In this document: positions 12,149 to 22,708 of the stretch, one piece after another
How the letters are laid out: the number at the start of each line of letters is the position of its first letter
Numbering within the stretch: position 1 is the stretch's first letter
Source: Citrobacter amalonaticus
GTDB lineage: Bacteria; Pseudomonadota; Gammaproteobacteria; Enterobacterales; Enterobacteriaceae
Length of the DNA stretch: 64,000 nucleotides
Direction of reading: 5' to 3'
Assembly (NCBI GenBank): GCA_028994555.1
Contig: JARDVN010000001.1
Location: 2,852,001 to 2,916,000 of the forward strand
Notes under the pieces: generated by a model
The model's database searches: none
Told to the model about the DNA's origin: nothing
The model's input: the letters and a program-made list of their open reading frames with translations, nothing else
Translations under genes and position numbers: made by a program

Positions 12149-12697
12149 ATGGACAAATTTGACGCTAATCGCCGCAAACTGCTGGCGTTAGGTGGTGCTG
12201 CCCTCGGGGCTGCCATCTTGCCTGTGCCTGCGTTTGCCACACTCTCTACCCCGCGTCCGCGTATTTTGACTCTGAGCAACCTCAACACCGGAGAGTCAAT
12301 CAAAGCGGAATTTTTTGATGGCAGAGCTTATATTCAGGATGAATTAGCCAAACTTAACCATTTTTTCCGTGACTATCGCGCGAATAAGGTGAAGTCCATC
12401 GATCCCCGACTTTTCGATCAGCTTTTCCGCCTGCAAGGGCTGCTTGGAACGCGTAAACCTGTTCAGTTGATTTCCGGTTATCGATCGCTGGATACCAACA
12501 ATGAATTACGTGCCCATAGCCGTGGGGTAGCGAAACAGAGCTACCACACCAAAGGCCAGGCAATGGATTTTCATATTGAAGGCATTTCGTTAAGTAATAT
12601 TCGCAAAGCTGCGTTATCTATGCGCGCAGGTGGTGTAGGATACTACCCACGCAGTAACTTTGTGCATATTGACACCGGGCCGGCGCGGCACTGGTGA
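12149..12697 (+). CDS. mepK: murein DD-endopeptidase MepK (YcbK)
   Basis: MepK is a periplasmic peptidoglycan hydrolase of the M15-like zinc family that cleaves DD- and LD-crosslinks during wall growth. The 182-residue length matches E. coli. The N-terminus has a twin-arginine-type signal (NRRKLLALGGAALGAAILP, then PAFA). Zinc and catalytic residues are visible in YHTKGQAMDFH (about residues 133-143) and FVHIDTG (about 171). It sits directly after the functionally related ldtD. gloC starts 19 bp after its stop, suggesting cotranscription. Confidence 0.95.
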   Translation: MDKFDANRRKLLALGGAALGAAILPVPAFATLSTPRPRILTLSNLNTGESIKAEFFDGRAYIQDELAKLNHFFRDYRANKVKSIDPRLFDQLFRLQGLLGTRKPVQLISGYRSLDTNNELRAHSRGVAKQSYHTKGQAMDFHIEGISLSNIRKAALSMRAGGVGYYPRSNFVHIDTGPARHW

Positions 12698-12716
12698 TTA
12701 ACGAAACAGGAGCAGT

Positions 12717-13364
12717 ATGAACTATCGTATTATTCCGGTCACCGCGTTCGCCCAGAACTGTTCTTTGGTCTGGTGTGAGCAAACGCGTCTGGCAGCGCTT
12801 GTCGATCCCGGCGGCGATGCTGAGAAAATCAAACAGGAAGTGGACGCCAGCGGTACCACGTTGACGCAGATCCTGCTCACTCACGGACACCTTGATCATG
12901 TAGGAGCCGCGGCAGAACTGGCGCAGCATTATGGCATCCCGGTTATCGGTCCGGAAAAAGAAGATGAGTTCTGGCTGCAGGGCCTGTCTGCTCAAAGTCG
13001 CATGTTTGGCCTCGGCGAATGTCAGCCACTGACGCCTGACCGTTGGCTTAACGAAGGAGATCGTGTCAGCGTAGGGAATGTGACTTTACAGGTGTTACAT
13101 TGCCCGGGCCATACGCCTGGACACGTGGTTTTCTTTGACGAGCGCTCACAACTTCTCATCTCAGGCGACGTGATTTTTAAAGGTGGGGTCGGGCGCAGTG
13201 ATTTCCCGCGCGGCGATCACAGTCAGTTGATTGACTCGATCAAACGTAAGCTGTTGCCGTTAGGCGATGACGTGACGTTTATTCCGGGCCATGGCCCACT
13301 GTCGACGCTGGGCTATGAACGGTTGCACAACCCGTTCCTGCAGGATGAAATGCCTGTCTGGTGA
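12717..13364 (+). CDS. gloC: hydroxyacylglutathione hydrolase GloC (YcbL), type II glyoxalase
   Basis: GloC hydrolyses S-D-lactoylglutathione, completing methylglyoxal detoxification. The 215-residue metallo-beta-lactamase-fold protein contains the metal site THGHLDHVG (about residue 57), HCPGHTPGH (about 126), SGDVIF (about 145) and PGHGP near the end. The start ATG 12717 follows AGGAGC. It converges with aspC; a bidirectional terminator separates them. Confidence 0.95.
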   Translation: MNYRIIPVTAFAQNCSLVWCEQTRLAALVDPGGDAEKIKQEVDASGTTLTQILLTHGHLDHVGAAAELAQHYGIPVIGPEKEDEFWLQGLSAQSRMFGLGECQPLTPDRWLNEGDRVSVGNVTLQVLHCPGHTPGHVVFFDERSQLLISGDVIFKGGVGRSDFPRGDHSQLIDSIKRKLLPLGDDVTFIPGHGPLSTLGYERLHNPFLQDEMPVW

Positions 13365-13376
13365 GACCCAATAAAA

Positions 13377-13400
13377 AAAGCCCGCGAGTAAGCGGGCTTT
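13377..13400. terminator. bidirectional terminator between gloC and aspC
   Basis: Stem aaagcccgc (13377-13385) pairs with gcgggcttt (13392-13400) around a 6-nt loop. There is an A-run on the left and a T-rich stretch on the right, so it can serve both convergent genes. Confidence 0.85.
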
Positions 13401-13416
13401 GCTTTTATTGCACGTC

Positions 13417-14608
13417 TTACAGCACGGCGACAATAGCTTCGCACAGCGGCGCCATGTTATCCGGGGTCATTCCGGCAACGTTGACGCGACCAGAAGCCAC
13501 CGCATAAACGCCAAACTCTTCACGCAGACGCAGAACCTGCTCTTTGGTCAGGCCGCTGAACGAGAACATGCCGTTTTGTTTGATGATGAAGCTGAAATCG
13601 CGATCCGCCCCTTTCTCTTGCAGGGTGTTTACAAACAGCAGACGCATGCGCTGAATGCGCTGACGCATGTCGGTCAGTTCCTGTTCCCAGATTGCGCGCA
13701 GCGCATCGTTGCTGAGGATAGTGGCAACCACCGATGCGCCATGGGCCGGTGGGTTAGAGTAGTTCGCACGAATGGCGGATTTCATCTGGCTGAAGGCGCG
13801 GTCAACGGTTTCTGCATCAGCGGCTACCAGCGTACACGCACCGACGCGCTCGTTGTACAGGCCAAAGTTCTTGGAGTAGGAGCTCGCGACAATCAGCTCT
13901 TTGTGCAGTGCGGCGAATGCACGCAGTCCTTCGGCATCTTCTTCCAGACCACGGGCGAACCCCTGATAAGCGAAGTCAAACAGGGGTAACCAGCCTTTCT
14001 CGACGGAAAGCTGAGCCAGGGTTTGCCACTGTTCAAGCGTAGGATCGATACCGGTTGGGTTATGGCAACAACCGTGGAACAGAACCACATCACCCGCCTG
14101 TGCTTCGCTCAGGCTGTTTTGCAACGCGTCAAAGTCCAGAGAATGGTTTTCTGCGTCGTAATAAGCGTATTCGCGTACTTCCAGCCCGGCGGAGTTAAAC
14201 ACGCTCTTATGGTTCGGCCAGCTTGGGTTGCTCACCCATACGCGTTTTACTGCCGTATTTTTTGCTAGGAAGTCGGCTGCAACGCGAAGTGCGCCGGTGC
14301 CACCCGGCGTTTGCGCCGTGCGTGCGCGTTTGTCATTGATAAGCGCACTTCCTTTGCCGAACAGCAGCTCCTGCGTGCAACGGCCAAATTCTGGAATACC
14401 GTCAATGCCGAGGTAGTTTTTTGTTGTTTCATTTTCGAGTAAGTATTGCTCGGCTTTTTTTAACGCTGGTCAGCACTGGCGTTTTGCCAGTTTCATCTTT
14501 ATAGACACCGATCCCAAGGTTAATTTTCGAAGGACGGTCATCAGCACGAAACAGATCGGCCAGACCCAGAATGGGGTCGGCAGGGGCGGCAGTAATGTTC
14601 TCAAACAT
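13417..14608 (-). CDS. aspC: aspartate aminotransferase AspC, frameshifted in this sequence
   Basis: AspC is a PLP enzyme that interconverts aspartate and 2-oxoglutarate with oxaloacetate and glutamate. The start at 14608 reads [16 protein letters not shown]. The frame breaks at seven T on the plus strand (14455-14461) after LTSVKK; one base fewer continues [11 protein letters not shown] into the long downstream frame and yields 396 residues, exactly the E. coli length. The PLP lysine lies in [15 protein letters not shown]. Active-site segments [12 protein letters not shown] and [12 protein letters not shown] are intact. Confidence 0.94.
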
Positions 14609-14738
14609 GACGAGGTTCCATTGTGGTTACAGAAGGGAAATCCGTTATCAGGTTAACGGTAGATTTACAAAATGCCAACCGTTAGTGATGAAAAGCCTGA
14701 AGGTTTTTTGAAGTCGCAAGATTTTGCTGACAGGCATA

Positions 14739-14768
14739 AAAAAAACAGGACCGAAGTCCTGTTTTTTT
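14739..14768 (-). terminator. rho-independent terminator of ompF
   Basis: The stem acaggac/gtcctgt with loop cgaa is flanked by A and T runs at 14739-14768, giving a T-tract on the minus strand just past the ompF stop. Confidence 0.85.
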
Positions 14769-14793
14769 AGGCATTTAGCAAAGGGGTCTGCTA

Positions 14794-15903
14794 TTAGAAC
14801 TGGTAGACGATACCCAGAGCAACGGTGTCGTCAGAGTTCACGCCCAGTTTGTTGTCAGAATCAATCTGGTTGATCTGGTAGTCAACATAGGTGGACATGT
14901 TTTTGTTGAAGTAGTAGGTAGCACCTACTTCAATGTAGTTCACCAGATCTTCACTACCCACACCTTCTACGTCTTTCGCTTTAGATTTGTTGTAGGAGAT
15001 GGATGGACGCAGACCGAAATCGAACTGGTACTGAGCGACAACGAAGAAGTCCTGAGTTTTGTTGGCGAAACCACCGCTGATCGGAGTCGCGTTACGGGTT
15101 TCACCGTAGTTGGTCGCAAGGTAAATGTTGTTCGCGTCATATTTCAGACCGGTCGCCCACTGCTCAGCTTTTTCGCCACTGCCACGCAGTGCCGGATCTT
15201 GCTGTGCATTAGTACGGTCAGCAGCACCGTAAGCACCTACAACAGCGAAGCCTTCGAACTCATAGCTGATGGAGCCGCCAACGCCGTCACCGTTAGAACG
15301 ACGAACATCGCTGAAGTTGTTGCTGGTCGGGTCGGTAGCGTCAACTTCGTAGCTGCTTGCGCGCTCGTTTTTGCCCAGGTACTGAACGCCAAAGTTCAGG
15401 CCATCAACCAGACCGAAGAAGTTAGCGTTACGATATGTCGCTACGCCACCAACACGGCCAACGAAGAAGTTATCGCTGTACGCAGTATCACCGCCGAATT
15501 CTGGCAGCATATCGGTGTAACCCAGCGCATCGTAAACGATACCGTAGTTACGACCATAGTCGAAAGAGCCCGCGTCACCGAATTTCAGACCGGCGAATGC
15601 CAGACGGGTTTTGTTGTTGTTCTGCGCGTCAGAACCACCTTCAGAGTTGTTACCGGCGAAGTTATATTCCCACTGGCCGTAACCGGTCAGTTGGTCATTG
15701 ATCTGAGTTTCCCCTTTAAAGCCAAGACGTGCATAAGTCTGGTCGCCGTCATTGCCTGCGTTGTCAGAAAAATAGTGCAGACCTACCGCTTTACCGTACA
15801 GGTCCAGTTTGTTGCCATCTTTGTTGTAGATTTCTGCAGCGTTAGCTGCACCGGCTACCAGCAGGGCAGGGATAACCACTGCCAGAATATTGCGCTTCAT
15901 CAT
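14794..15903 (-). CDS. ompF: outer membrane porin OmpF
   Basis: OmpF is a trimeric general diffusion porin. The 369-residue precursor begins with a signal peptide ([22 protein letters not shown]) and mature [16 protein letters not shown]. It ends in the C-terminal Phe (GIVYQF) recognised for outer-membrane insertion. The constriction-loop motif [20 protein letters not shown] (about residue 135) is present. E. coli OmpF is 362 residues; the extra residues appear to be in surface loops, for example [20 protein letters not shown]. The long leader and upstream OmpR-type region fit osmoregulated expression. It lies upstream of aspC and downstream of asnS, as in E. coli. Confidence 0.96.
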   Translation of the reverse strand: MMKRNILAVVIPALLVAGAANAAEIYNKDGNKLDLYGKAVGLHYFSDNAGNDGDQTYARLGFKGETQINDQLTGYGQWEYNFAGNNSEGGSDAQNNNKTRLAFAGLKFGDAGSFDYGRNYGIVYDALGYTDMLPEFGGDTAYSDNFFVGRVGGVATYRNANFFGLVDGLNFGVQYLGKNERASSYEVDATDPTSNNFSDVRRSNGDGVGGSISYEFEGFAVVGAYGAADRTNAQQDPALRGSGEKAEQWATGLKYDANNIYLATNYGETRNATPISGGFANKTQDFFVVAQYQFDFGLRPSISYNKSKAKDVEGVGSEDLVNYIEVGATYYFNKNMSTYVDYQINQIDSDNKLGVNSDDTVALGIVYQF

Positions 15904-16160
15904 TATTTATTACCCTCATTGGTTTTTTTATGACACCTGCCACTGCCGCCAATAAATTCCGTCAATAAAAATTTACGGAACTATTGATGAGAGTTTGGTG
16001 TCTTTATGTGTCTGACAGGCATCTTTCCATTCAAACTATCGTTTCGCTACCGTGAAAGTGCTACAAAGATAAAGAATTGGTTTCAGAAAGAAAAAATGTG
16101 TAACCAATTATTACATTTTTGGAACTTTGTGAACGACATCATATTTCGAATCGATTTCAG
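15904..16160 (-). promoter_or_regulatory. ompF leader, promoter and OmpR-type control region
   Basis: Reading on the minus strand, a roughly 110-nt leader precedes ompF. Its end, gagggtaataaataatgatg, resembles the leader segment that MicF RNA pairs with in E. coli. A promoter like the E. coli one is visible: -10 AAAGAT (16021-16026) and -35-like TAGCGA 17 bp upstream. Further upstream (about 16060-16115) are ggtttca and ggttacaca-like blocks matching the OmpR F1-F3 region from memory. The remaining 16161-16465 is AT-rich and has no gene I can support; it should contain distal OmpR/IHF sites. Confidence 0.65.
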
Positions 16161-16472
16161 CGCCAGATCGCACCACTTATATCTATTTATATGATTTTCT
16201 TATCTTTAATTTGAATAAAAGAAAAACGGCGTACAGAAAATAGACGTTTCCAGTTTTGCTTATGGCAGTATCTAGACGTCTGGAATGCTGTAGAGTTGTG
16301 TATAAAATGTGCTATTGGATGAGTAAATACTAATCCGCAATAAGACTACGGATTATTTTTTGTGCGGAAATGTTACGACGAAATATCAGGTAACAGTAGT
16401 GGAGGATTTGACGGTTGATCTTAGAATTGCTTACTTATTATTCACAAAAACTGACATTTCAGGCGATAAAAA

Positions 16473-16493
16473 AAGGCCAGCAACGCTGGCCTT
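16473..16493 (-). terminator. rho-independent terminator of asnS
   Basis: The stem aaggccagc/gctggcctt (16473-16481 and 16485-16493), with an A-run to its left, gives a T-tract on the minus strand just after asnS. Confidence 0.85.
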
Positions 16494-16506
16494 CTTGAGA
16501 ACCGTT

Positions 16507-17916
16507 TTAGAACGTCGCGTTACGTGGTGTACGCGGGAAGGCGATGACGTCACGAACGTTCTGTACGCCGGTAACGTAGGCGATCAGGCGCTCAAAGCCG
16601 AGACCAAAGCCGGAGTGCGGAACGGTACCGTAACGGCGCAGATCGCGATACCACCAGTAGTCTTCTTTGTTCAGACCCATTTCCAGCATGCGCGCATCCA
16701 GTACATCCAGACGCTCTTCACGCTGAGAACCACCGATGATTTCACCAATACCCGGAGCCAGAACGTCCATCGCGGCCACGGTTTTCCCGTCTTCGTTCAG
16801 ACGCATATAGAACGCTTTAATGTCTTTCGGATAGTTTTTCACCACCACCGGCGCTTTAAAGTGCTCTTCTGCCAGATAACGTTCATGCTCGGAGGAGAGA
16901 TCGACACCCCAGTAAACCGGGTTCTCGAACTTTCTGCCTTTCTTAATGCACTCTTCCAGAATGGCGACGGCATCGGTGTAATCCACCTGGGCGAAATCTG
17001 CTTCGATGAAACGTTCCAGACGGCTAATCGCTTCTTTGTCCACGCGCTCGGCAAAGAACTTCATGTCGTCAGCACGCTCAGTCAGTACGGCTTTGAAGGC
17101 ATATTTCAGCATGCCTTCAGCCAGACCTGCGATATCACTCAGGTTGGCGAACGCCACTTCCGGCTCCAGCATCCAGAACTCCGCCAGATGACGGCTGGTG
17201 TTGGAATTTTCCGCACGGAAAGTCGGGCCGAAGGTATAGATTTTCGACAGCGCGCAGGCGTAAGTTTCGCCGTTCAACTGGCCGGATACGGTCAGGAAGG
17301 ACTCTTTACCAAAGAAGTCTTTGTCGAAATCCACTTTGCCCTGATCGTCACGCGGCAGGTTTTCCAGATCCAGCGTCGACACGCGGAACATCTCACCAGC
17401 ACCTTCGGTATCAGACGCAGTGATAAGTGGAGTGGAAACCCAGAAGAAGCCCTGCTCATCGAAGAAACGATGCAGCGCTTGCGCCAGCGTGTGACGAACA
17501 CGTGCGACGGCGCCAATCATGTTGGTACGCGGACGCAGGTGGGCAACTTCACGCAGGTACTCGATGCTGTGACGTTTCGCCGCCATCGGGTACGTGTCCG
17601 GATCTTCTACCCAGCCGCTGACTTCAACATCCGTGGCCTGGATTTCAAAGCTCTGTCCTTGTCCCGGAGAAGCGACAACTTTGCCGGTGACAATAACGGA
17701 GCAGCCGGTGGTCAGACGCAGCACTTCTTCATTGTAATTGGGCAGAGAATTATTAATGACGGCCTGTACAGGATCAAAGCAGGAACCGTCATAAACGGCG
17801 AGGAAGGAGATGCCAGCTTTTGAATCTCGGCGGGTACGTACCCATCCGCGCACGGTGACTTCGCTGTCAACGGCTACGCGGCCCTGGAGTACGTCGGCTA
17901 CAGGCACAACGCTCAT
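16507..17916 (-). CDS. asnS: asparaginyl-tRNA synthetase
   Basis: AsnS charges tRNA-Asn in the cytosol. I chose ATG 17916 ([16 protein letters not shown]), the conserved E. coli start; the open frame continues 27 codons upstream without family similarity. The 469-residue product has an N-terminal OB-fold anticodon-binding domain ([14 protein letters not shown]) and a class II catalytic core with [21 protein letters not shown] (motif 2 region) and [10 protein letters not shown] (motif 3). It is about three residues longer than E. coli AsnS because of a small insertion at [13 protein letters not shown]. Confidence 0.97.
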   Translation of the reverse strand: MSVVPVADVLQGRVAVDSEVTVRGWVRTRRDSKAGISFLAVYDGSCFDPVQAVINNSLPNYNEEVLRLTTGCSVIVTGKVVASPGQGQSFEIQATDVEVSGWVEDPDTYPMAAKRHSIEYLREVAHLRPRTNMIGAVARVRHTLAQALHRFFDEQGFFWVSTPLITASDTEGAGEMFRVSTLDLENLPRDDQGKVDFDKDFFGKESFLTVSGQLNGETYACALSKIYTFGPTFRAENSNTSRHLAEFWMLEPEVAFANLSDIAGLAEGMLKYAFKAVLTERADDMKFFAERVDKEAISRLERFIEADFAQVDYTDAVAILEECIKKGRKFENPVYWGVDLSSEHERYLAEEHFKAPVVVKNYPKDIKAFYMRLNEDGKTVAAMDVLAPGIGEIIGGSQREERLDVLDARMLEMGLNKEDYWWYRDLRRYGTVPHSGFGLGFERLIAYVTGVQNVRDVIAFPRTPRNATF

Positions 17917-18047
17917 AATATTCTCTCTGTTAATAGTCCGATATATAAACACATGTTCCCCGGAATGGGGATTTCCTATGTTACCTGGCATCTGCAATCA
18001 GACAAGTAGAATTAACAGGAAAAGAAAAGAATTCAGAAATAAATGCT

Positions 18048-18072
18048 AAAAAGGGAGCCGACGCGGCTCCCT
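18048..18072 (-). terminator. rho-independent terminator of pncB
   Basis: The stem agggagcc (18052-18059) pairs with ggctccct (18065-18072), with an A-run on the left giving minus-strand T residues just after the pncB stop. Confidence 0.85.
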
Positions 18073-18079
18073 GGCAGGA

Positions 18080-19282
18080 TTAACTGGCTTTTTTGATATG
18101 CGGTAAATCAAACGCTTTGCGCAACGCGCGAACAAAAGCTTTGTCGTGGCAAATAGTTTTACCCGGGCTGTCAGACAGTTTGGCAACCGGTTTACCGTTG
18201 CACTCCACCAGTTTAATCACAATGTTAAGCGGCTTAACCTGTGGAATATCACACGTCAGACGTGTACCAATACCAAAACTCAGTTGCACGCGGGAGGAGA
18301 AATGCCGGTAAAGATCGACAGCTTTATTCAGATCCAGATTGTCGGAAAAGACCAGCGTTTTGCTGTGCGGATCGATACCCAACTTCTCATAGTGAGCGAT
18401 AGCTTTTTCACCCCATTCAACCGGATCGCCAGAGTCATGGCGCAGTCCCTGGTAACGGGTCGCAAATTCGCTGCCAAAGTCGCGTAAGAACGCATCCATT
18501 GTGATGCAGTCGGTCAGAGCAATACCTAACTGATCCGGATATTCATTTAACCATGCGGCGAGAGCGGCGCGTTGACTGGTTGCCAGTTCAGGGCTTATCT
18601 GTTGATGCGCCTGGAACCACTCGTGCGCCTGTGTGCCCATTGGTGTGAGCGACAATCGACGCGCCAGATCGTAGTTACTGGTGCCAACAAACCACGACTC
18701 CTGCTGCAAACGCTTAACGATAGCCTGTTGCACTTCACGGGAAAAGCGTCGACGGGTGCCGAAATCCATCAGGTGGAAGCGGGACATATCGAGACTTGAC
18801 GTTAAAGCAGAGAAATCGACTAGTTTCGTCTCCAGCGTATCGAGAGCCTGCGCGACGCCCACTTCTGGTGAGCGATAACGATGGACCAGCTCACTGATCA
18901 CCGCCAGCAGTGGGACTTCCCACATGATGACTTCACGCCACGGGCCGGTTAAGCGGATATTCAGCTTCCCGTTGTCGTTGCTGACGGATACCTGTTGCGG
19001 GTCATAGCGAAAATCACGCAGCCAGTTGAGGTAATCCGCTTTGAAGAAGGGCAGGCCGGAGAGCCACTGGTACTCTTCATCCTGCAGGCGCAGATGCTGC
19101 ATAGCATTGACCTGCTCGCGAATGGTGTCGGCATAAATACCCAGCAGGTCGTCGCCTCGGCAACGAAATTCAGCCGCTACCTGCACATCATAGTAGTGGT
19201 GAAATACGGCTTGCTGCATATGCAACTTATAAGCATCTGTATCCAGCAACGAGTGCAGAACAGGAGAAGCGAATTGTGTCAT
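18080..19282 (-). CDS. pncB: nicotinate phosphoribosyltransferase
   Basis: PncB joins nicotinate and PRPP, with ATP hydrolysis, to make nicotinate mononucleotide for NAD salvage. The start ATG 19282 ([19 protein letters not shown]) gives 400 residues, as in E. coli; a 16-codon upstream extension is not conserved. Visible motifs are DFGTRRRFS (about 180), [10 protein letters not shown] (about 205), GLRHDSGDP (about 285) and FSDNLD. The prophage attachment core lies about 145 bp upstream of the start, so the native promoter must fit between them or be supplied by phage DNA. Confidence 0.97.
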   Translation of the reverse strand: MTQFASPVLHSLLDTDAYKLHMQQAVFHHYYDVQVAAEFRCRGDDLLGIYADTIREQVNAMQHLRLQDEEYQWLSGLPFFKADYLNWLRDFRYDPQQVSVSNDNGKLNIRLTGPWREVIMWEVPLLAVISELVHRYRSPEVGVAQALDTLETKLVDFSALTSSLDMSRFHLMDFGTRRRFSREVQQAIVKRLQQESWFVGTSNYDLARRLSLTPMGTQAHEWFQAHQQISPELATSQRAALAAWLNEYPDQLGIALTDCITMDAFLRDFGSEFATRYQGLRHDSGDPVEWGEKAIAHYEKLGIDPHSKTLVFSDNLDLNKAVDLYRHFSSRVQLSFGIGTRLTCDIPQVKPLNIVIKLVECNGKPVAKLSDSPGKTICHDKAFVRALRKAFDLPHIKKAS

Positions 19283-19427
19283 AGGTGCGCAGTAGCATCC
19301 TCTCACGGGAGCGTTTAGTACAATAAACAACTAAGAAAACCGCTGGAGTATACCCTGTTTAGCGATTTATTGAACCCCGATCACACCATAAGCTGACGTT
19401 AGGGTCGAGTGCATTTCGTGCCTCGTG

Positions 19428-19444
19428 TTATAAAAATGTAGCGA
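19428..19444 (+). other. left attachment core
   Basis: The 17-bp core ttataaaaatgtagcga is repeated exactly and in the same orientation at 56895-56911. It lies between pncB and the 3' end of the integrase gene. No tRNA gene is present, so this is an intergenic attachment site. Confidence 0.85.
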
Positions 19445-19476
19445 TACGACTGCTAACCTCTTGAATTTTAGGTTTT

Positions 19477-20770
19477 CTACTGCGCTATTACCATGCTTTG
19501 GGGCAGTGATGGGGCAAAGCGTGAAAGCGTCTGGTTGAGCAGAGAAACCTGATCGGCGCTCTTCTCTGACATCCACTTTCCATACACCTTGTAAACCATC
19601 TGTGCATCGGTATGCCCCATCTGAGTTGCTATAAAGTTTGGGTTAGCACCAGCTGATAATGACCAGCACGCATAGGTATGTCGTGACTGATACGCGTTGC
19701 GGTAACGAATACCGGCTCGCTTGATTATCGGGGCCCAAATTTTATTAATCGAATTAACCGCGTAGTGATATCCTGTGCGAGGTCCACATTTGACGCATTG
19801 AGGGCTGAACACGAAAGTGCAGGGTTGAATGACAGATTGTCCGTACTCCCGCAGCTTCACTTCAACCTCAAACTGCCGGCCAAGGCGTGTCAACTGGGCC
19901 TGATTCCTCAGGGCATCAATAGCTGGTTGTATGAGATAAATCACCCTGTCAGTGCCTGCCTCGGTTTTTGGCAGGGTGAACTCATACGTTTGGGTCAGGT
20001 TACGCTTAACCGTAATGGTGCCCGCAGTGAGATCGATATCTTCCCATGCAAGACCACATAATTCCCCATGCCTCATTCCAGTATAGACGGCAACGGTCCA
20101 GAGATTTCGCATCTGCTGGTGGCCGCATGCCTGAATGAACCTGATGAACTCATCTGTCGTGAGTGGATCTGGTTCGTCTTTTGCCTTCCTGAGACGGTTA
20201 ATTCCGCTAAACGGGTTTTCCTTTGCGTAGCCATTATCAGCTCCAAACTGGAAGATCTCGGCCATCAACATCATGTAATTATTCACCGTGGACGATTTCC
20301 GGCCTTTTACCTGTGTCCGGTGATCCTTCTTCATTACATGGAAACCCGTCAGCAACTCCTTTCTGACATACAGCAAATCTTCAGTGGTCACCGCAGAAAC
20401 CATTTTATTTTCGCCGATGCGCGGAAGCATGTTTTTTTATGATGGACTCGTACCTACTCATGGTATTAGAGCTGATCTCCATTCTCTTCAGCTCCGACCA
20501 TCTTTCGGTAAGCTCCAGCACAGTAATTTCCTTTCTATCCTGACCGAACCGGGCAAGGTTCGGTGAGTTTGGGAATTTTTCTGCATAGTTAAAATTCCCC
20601 ATCCTTATCGCAAAACAAACCGAAGAACGCAGCTCACCAGCTATCTTGCGATTTTTTGCAGTGTCAGGGACACCGAGGTTTTCCCTGACACGTTTACCTT
20701 TATATAGAAACCAGATGCGGAGCGAACCGCCGTGGTTTTCGACGCCTGTCGGGTATGATGCATTAGCCAT
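19477..20770 (-). CDS. int: phage tyrosine integrase, frameshifted in this sequence
   Basis: This integrase should catalyse attP x attB recombination. The start at 20770 (MANASYPTGVENHGG) follows GGAGG. The N-terminal region (residues 1-75) binds arm sites, a SAM-like core-binding domain follows, and the catalytic domain shows TGMRHGELCGLAWEDIDL (Arg), an LPKTEAGTDR segment (Lys), RNAYQSRHTYA (Arg), MGHTD (His) and KVYGKWM (Tyr). The frame breaks at seven T (20432-20438) after YESIIK; one base fewer continues NMLPRIGENKM and gives 430 residues. It lies beside attL and overlaps the excisionase gene. Confidence 0.92.
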
Positions 20771-21071
20771 TGATCCCTCCTGACGTCCAGGAGCGTGGAC
20801 GAGTGTACTGCTTTTCATGCTGTCTTCGCACCTGGTTGATTTTTTTCTGCGCCTCGATCCACTGATCAACGGCTTTCCTGTTGTACATGCATTCGCTCGA
20901 AGGCTTGGGATTACCATCTGGTGAAATGTGCAGGTACTCGCGGCCCAACATCCAGGATTCTTTTCTGGCGCGGGTGATGGTTCCGGGCTTGAGCCCGGTA
21001 ACCGCAATCAGAACCTTTTCGCTAACCCAGTCATTCGGTACCAGAAGAACGATTTCAGCACTGGTTTGCAT
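20763..21071 (-). CDS. putative excisionase
   Basis: The 102-residue protein (MQTSAEIVLLVPNDWVSEKV) has the look of the DUF1233/excisionase family: a winged-helix DNA-binding core including ITRARKESWMLGREYLH and AVDQWIEAQK. The start ATG 21071 follows GGAG with 4-nt spacing. Its 3' end overlaps the integrase start by 8 bp, the usual xis-int arrangement. I recognise the family from its sequence pattern; the role as recombination directionality factor is inferred from family and position. Confidence 0.75.
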   Translation of the reverse strand: MQTSAEIVLLVPNDWVSEKVLIAVTGLKPGTITRARKESWMLGREYLHISPDGNPKPSSECMYNRKAVDQWIEAQKKINQVRRQHEKQYTRPRSWTSGGING

Positions 21072-21426
21072 GGATCTCCTCCATTTTCTCTTTAGCCAGA
21101 CGCACGCAACGCGCAAAAGAGGAGGGCGTTACAATTTCGCGCAGAGCCTGAACCAGGAAGTCGTTGTGCTGCTGGTGCAACTCCAGGTTGCGTTCTTTTT
21201 CCTCATGACGCAGGACTGCCAGTCGGGCTGTGATGATTCGACGCTTCCATTTGATCAGCCGTAGCGCGTTCTCTGCCTTTTTGCGCCATGTACTCCAGTC
21301 ACTGCTGCTGTTCGATTTCGCCAGTTGCTCTTCAATACTGAGCTGTGCTTCTTCTGCGTTAACAAGCTGCTTCAGGCAATCGCTGATAGTGTTCAGGTTG
21401 TCTGTCTCCACGAAGAATTTGTGCAT
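21055..21426 (-). CDS. hypothetical phage protein of the leftward operon
   Basis: I do not recognise this 123-residue protein (MHKFFVETDNLNTISDCLKQ). It is mostly helical, rich in Glu, Lys and Arg, with a likely coiled-coil stretch around RLAVLRHEEKERNLELHQQH. GGAGGG precedes the ATG at 21426. It overlaps the excisionase start by 17 bp and is overlapped upstream by the end of the Rha-type gene, so it is part of one tightly packed transcript. Confidence 0.65.
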   Translation of the reverse strand: MHKFFVETDNLNTISDCLKQLVNAEEAQLSIEEQLAKSNSSSDWSTWRKKAENALRLIKWKRRIITARLAVLRHEEKERNLELHQQHNDFLVQALREIVTPSSFARCVRLAKEKMEEIHANQC

Positions 21427-21428
21427 TC

Positions 21429-22124
21429 TTAACCCTCCCACCCAATCGCCTGGAACAGGCCCATTTTAGGGTGATACCAGCGGGTGCCGCGCGGTTCAGC
21501 TTCTGACATCATCTGGCGAAATGCGGCCATAAACGACTCCAGTTCGACGATAGCCCTACGTGACAACAACCCTTCTGGAGTCATAAATTCGTGCGTGTCT
21601 GTCGGGATGCGATAGGCATTGACCAGATTCCGGCACTTGGCGTCACTCATACCGCTTTTGGCTACCACCTGGCGGTAACCGACATATCCGGCGCGCATGG
21701 TCCCTCGTTTTATGTTCTCGACTGCCTCCGCTACGCTTTCCATTTGCTCTTCGACTTGATAGAGCCGGCGCTCCTGCTCTACGTTCAGCAATGCCATTTC
21801 CGCGATCAGTTCTGCCTGTGATTTTGGACGGGACCGTTCTTCTTCAAGCTCTTTCCATCGGTCTACCAGGCGGGCAGTAAACTCAGGGCTGAGTTGTGCG
21901 ACCACAATGATGCTGTCTCGCTTTCCTTCTTCACTTTCAAAAACATAAATTGATGTTGGCCGCCCCGCCGTGGGCTTTTCCTCAATTTGAGGAGAAGTAA
22001 TAACACCCCGCACGATCAGCATCTCAATAGTGCGTTTCACATTGTCGTGACGCTTCTCTACCAGCTCGGCAATTTCCAGGCTGGTCATTGATGGCTTGCT
22101 GGTGATCAAGTTATTCATCATCAT
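21429..22124 (-). CDS. Rha-family phage regulatory protein
   Basis: The 231-residue product starts MMMNNLITSKPSMTSLEIAEL. Residues 15-95 match the phage pRha pattern: a winged helix with VEKRHDNVKRTIEML followed by SIYVFESEEGKRDSIIVVAQLSPEFTARLVDRWKELE (cut here by my reading into the usual ELSP-type signature). A coiled coil follows (about 105-145) and a C-terminal region resembles a second DNA-binding segment (GYVGYRQVVAKSGMSDAKC). Rha proteins have been linked to phage regulation, but their function is poorly defined. Three adjacent ATG codons are available at the start. Confidence 0.7.
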   Translation of the reverse strand: MMMNNLITSKPSMTSLEIAELVEKRHDNVKRTIEMLIVRGVITSPQIEEKPTAGRPTSIYVFESEEGKRDSIIVVAQLSPEFTARLVDRWKELEEERSRPKSQAELIAEMALLNVEQERRLYQVEEQMESVAEAVENIKRGTMRAGYVGYRQVVAKSGMSDAKCRNLVNAYRIPTDTHEFMTPEGLLSRRAIVELESFMAAFRQMMSEAEPRGTRWYHPKMGLFQAIGWEG

Positions 22125-22129
22125 TTCCC

Positions 22130-22708
22130 TCAGTGCATAACCGGCATGTCAGGCATGCCTTCTTTCTGAATCTGTTCGATGAAGCTGTCGTGCAGCAGAT
22201 TGAATCCTTCCCGACCCATAGCGGACAACCTGAACCCGCTTTCGTCGTCAGCAACAACCATGCCCTGATACATCCGCAGCGCTAGACGCTGGCCAACATC
22301 ACGCCCGTATTTCTCAATGGCTCCAGCCTCAACATGGTTAGCGAGAGCAAAGCGCTCTGGCCCTGGGTAGACGCTGATTGCGCCGTGCTTGCCGGAATAG
22401 ATAACGGCTGTATCTACGGCGCCCTCGTCGTTCGGAACGTCTACAGTCCCGTTCTTCTCCCGCTCCTCGATGATAAATACCGCGGCGAGCAACCAGCGCC
22501 AGATAATGATTTGCTTATCTATGTCGAGCTTAATCCAACCGCTTTCCTCTGCCTCCATAATGCAAGCGAGCACTTCAAGACCTTTTGTCAGATTCCTGTC
22601 ATGGCGGCCGCTATCGAGCGAGCGAATAGCCGTCGAATAGCCAATTACTCGACGTCCAAAACGGATGCCGGTTGATGTCGGTTCTGGGTTAAATGTTGAA
22701 TCAACCAT
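22130..22708 (-). CDS. hypothetical phage protein
   Basis: This 192-residue protein (MVDSTFNPEPTSTGIRFGRR) is not one I can assign. It contains a helical segment with KQIIIWRWLLAAVFIIEERE near residue 65, hydrophobic but with charged flanks, which could be a buried helix or a weak membrane segment. It lies in the leftward operon; its start overlaps the end of the next upstream gene by one base, indicating coupling. Confidence 0.6.
   Translation of the reverse strand: MVDSTFNPEPTSTGIRFGRRVIGYSTAIRSLDSGRHDRNLTKGLEVLACIMEAEESGWIKLDIDKQIIIWRWLLAAVFIIEEREKNGTVDVPNDEGAVDTAVIYSGKHGAISVYPGPERFALANHVEAGAIEKYGRDVGQRLALRMYQGMVVADDESGFRLSAMGREGFNLLHDSFIEQIQKEGMPDMPVMH

Noticed and set aside
15199..15933. 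244-codon plus-strand open frame opposite ompF
   Set aside because: Antisense shadow of a porin gene with strong codon bias.
16360..17823. 487-codon plus-strand open frame opposite asnS
   Set aside because: It is antisense to a well-conserved asnS, has no ribosome site or protein-like composition, and is a codon-bias shadow.
19428..19444. tRNA gene as integration target
   Set aside because: No cloverleaf or tRNA 3' end is present around either core; the site is intergenic.
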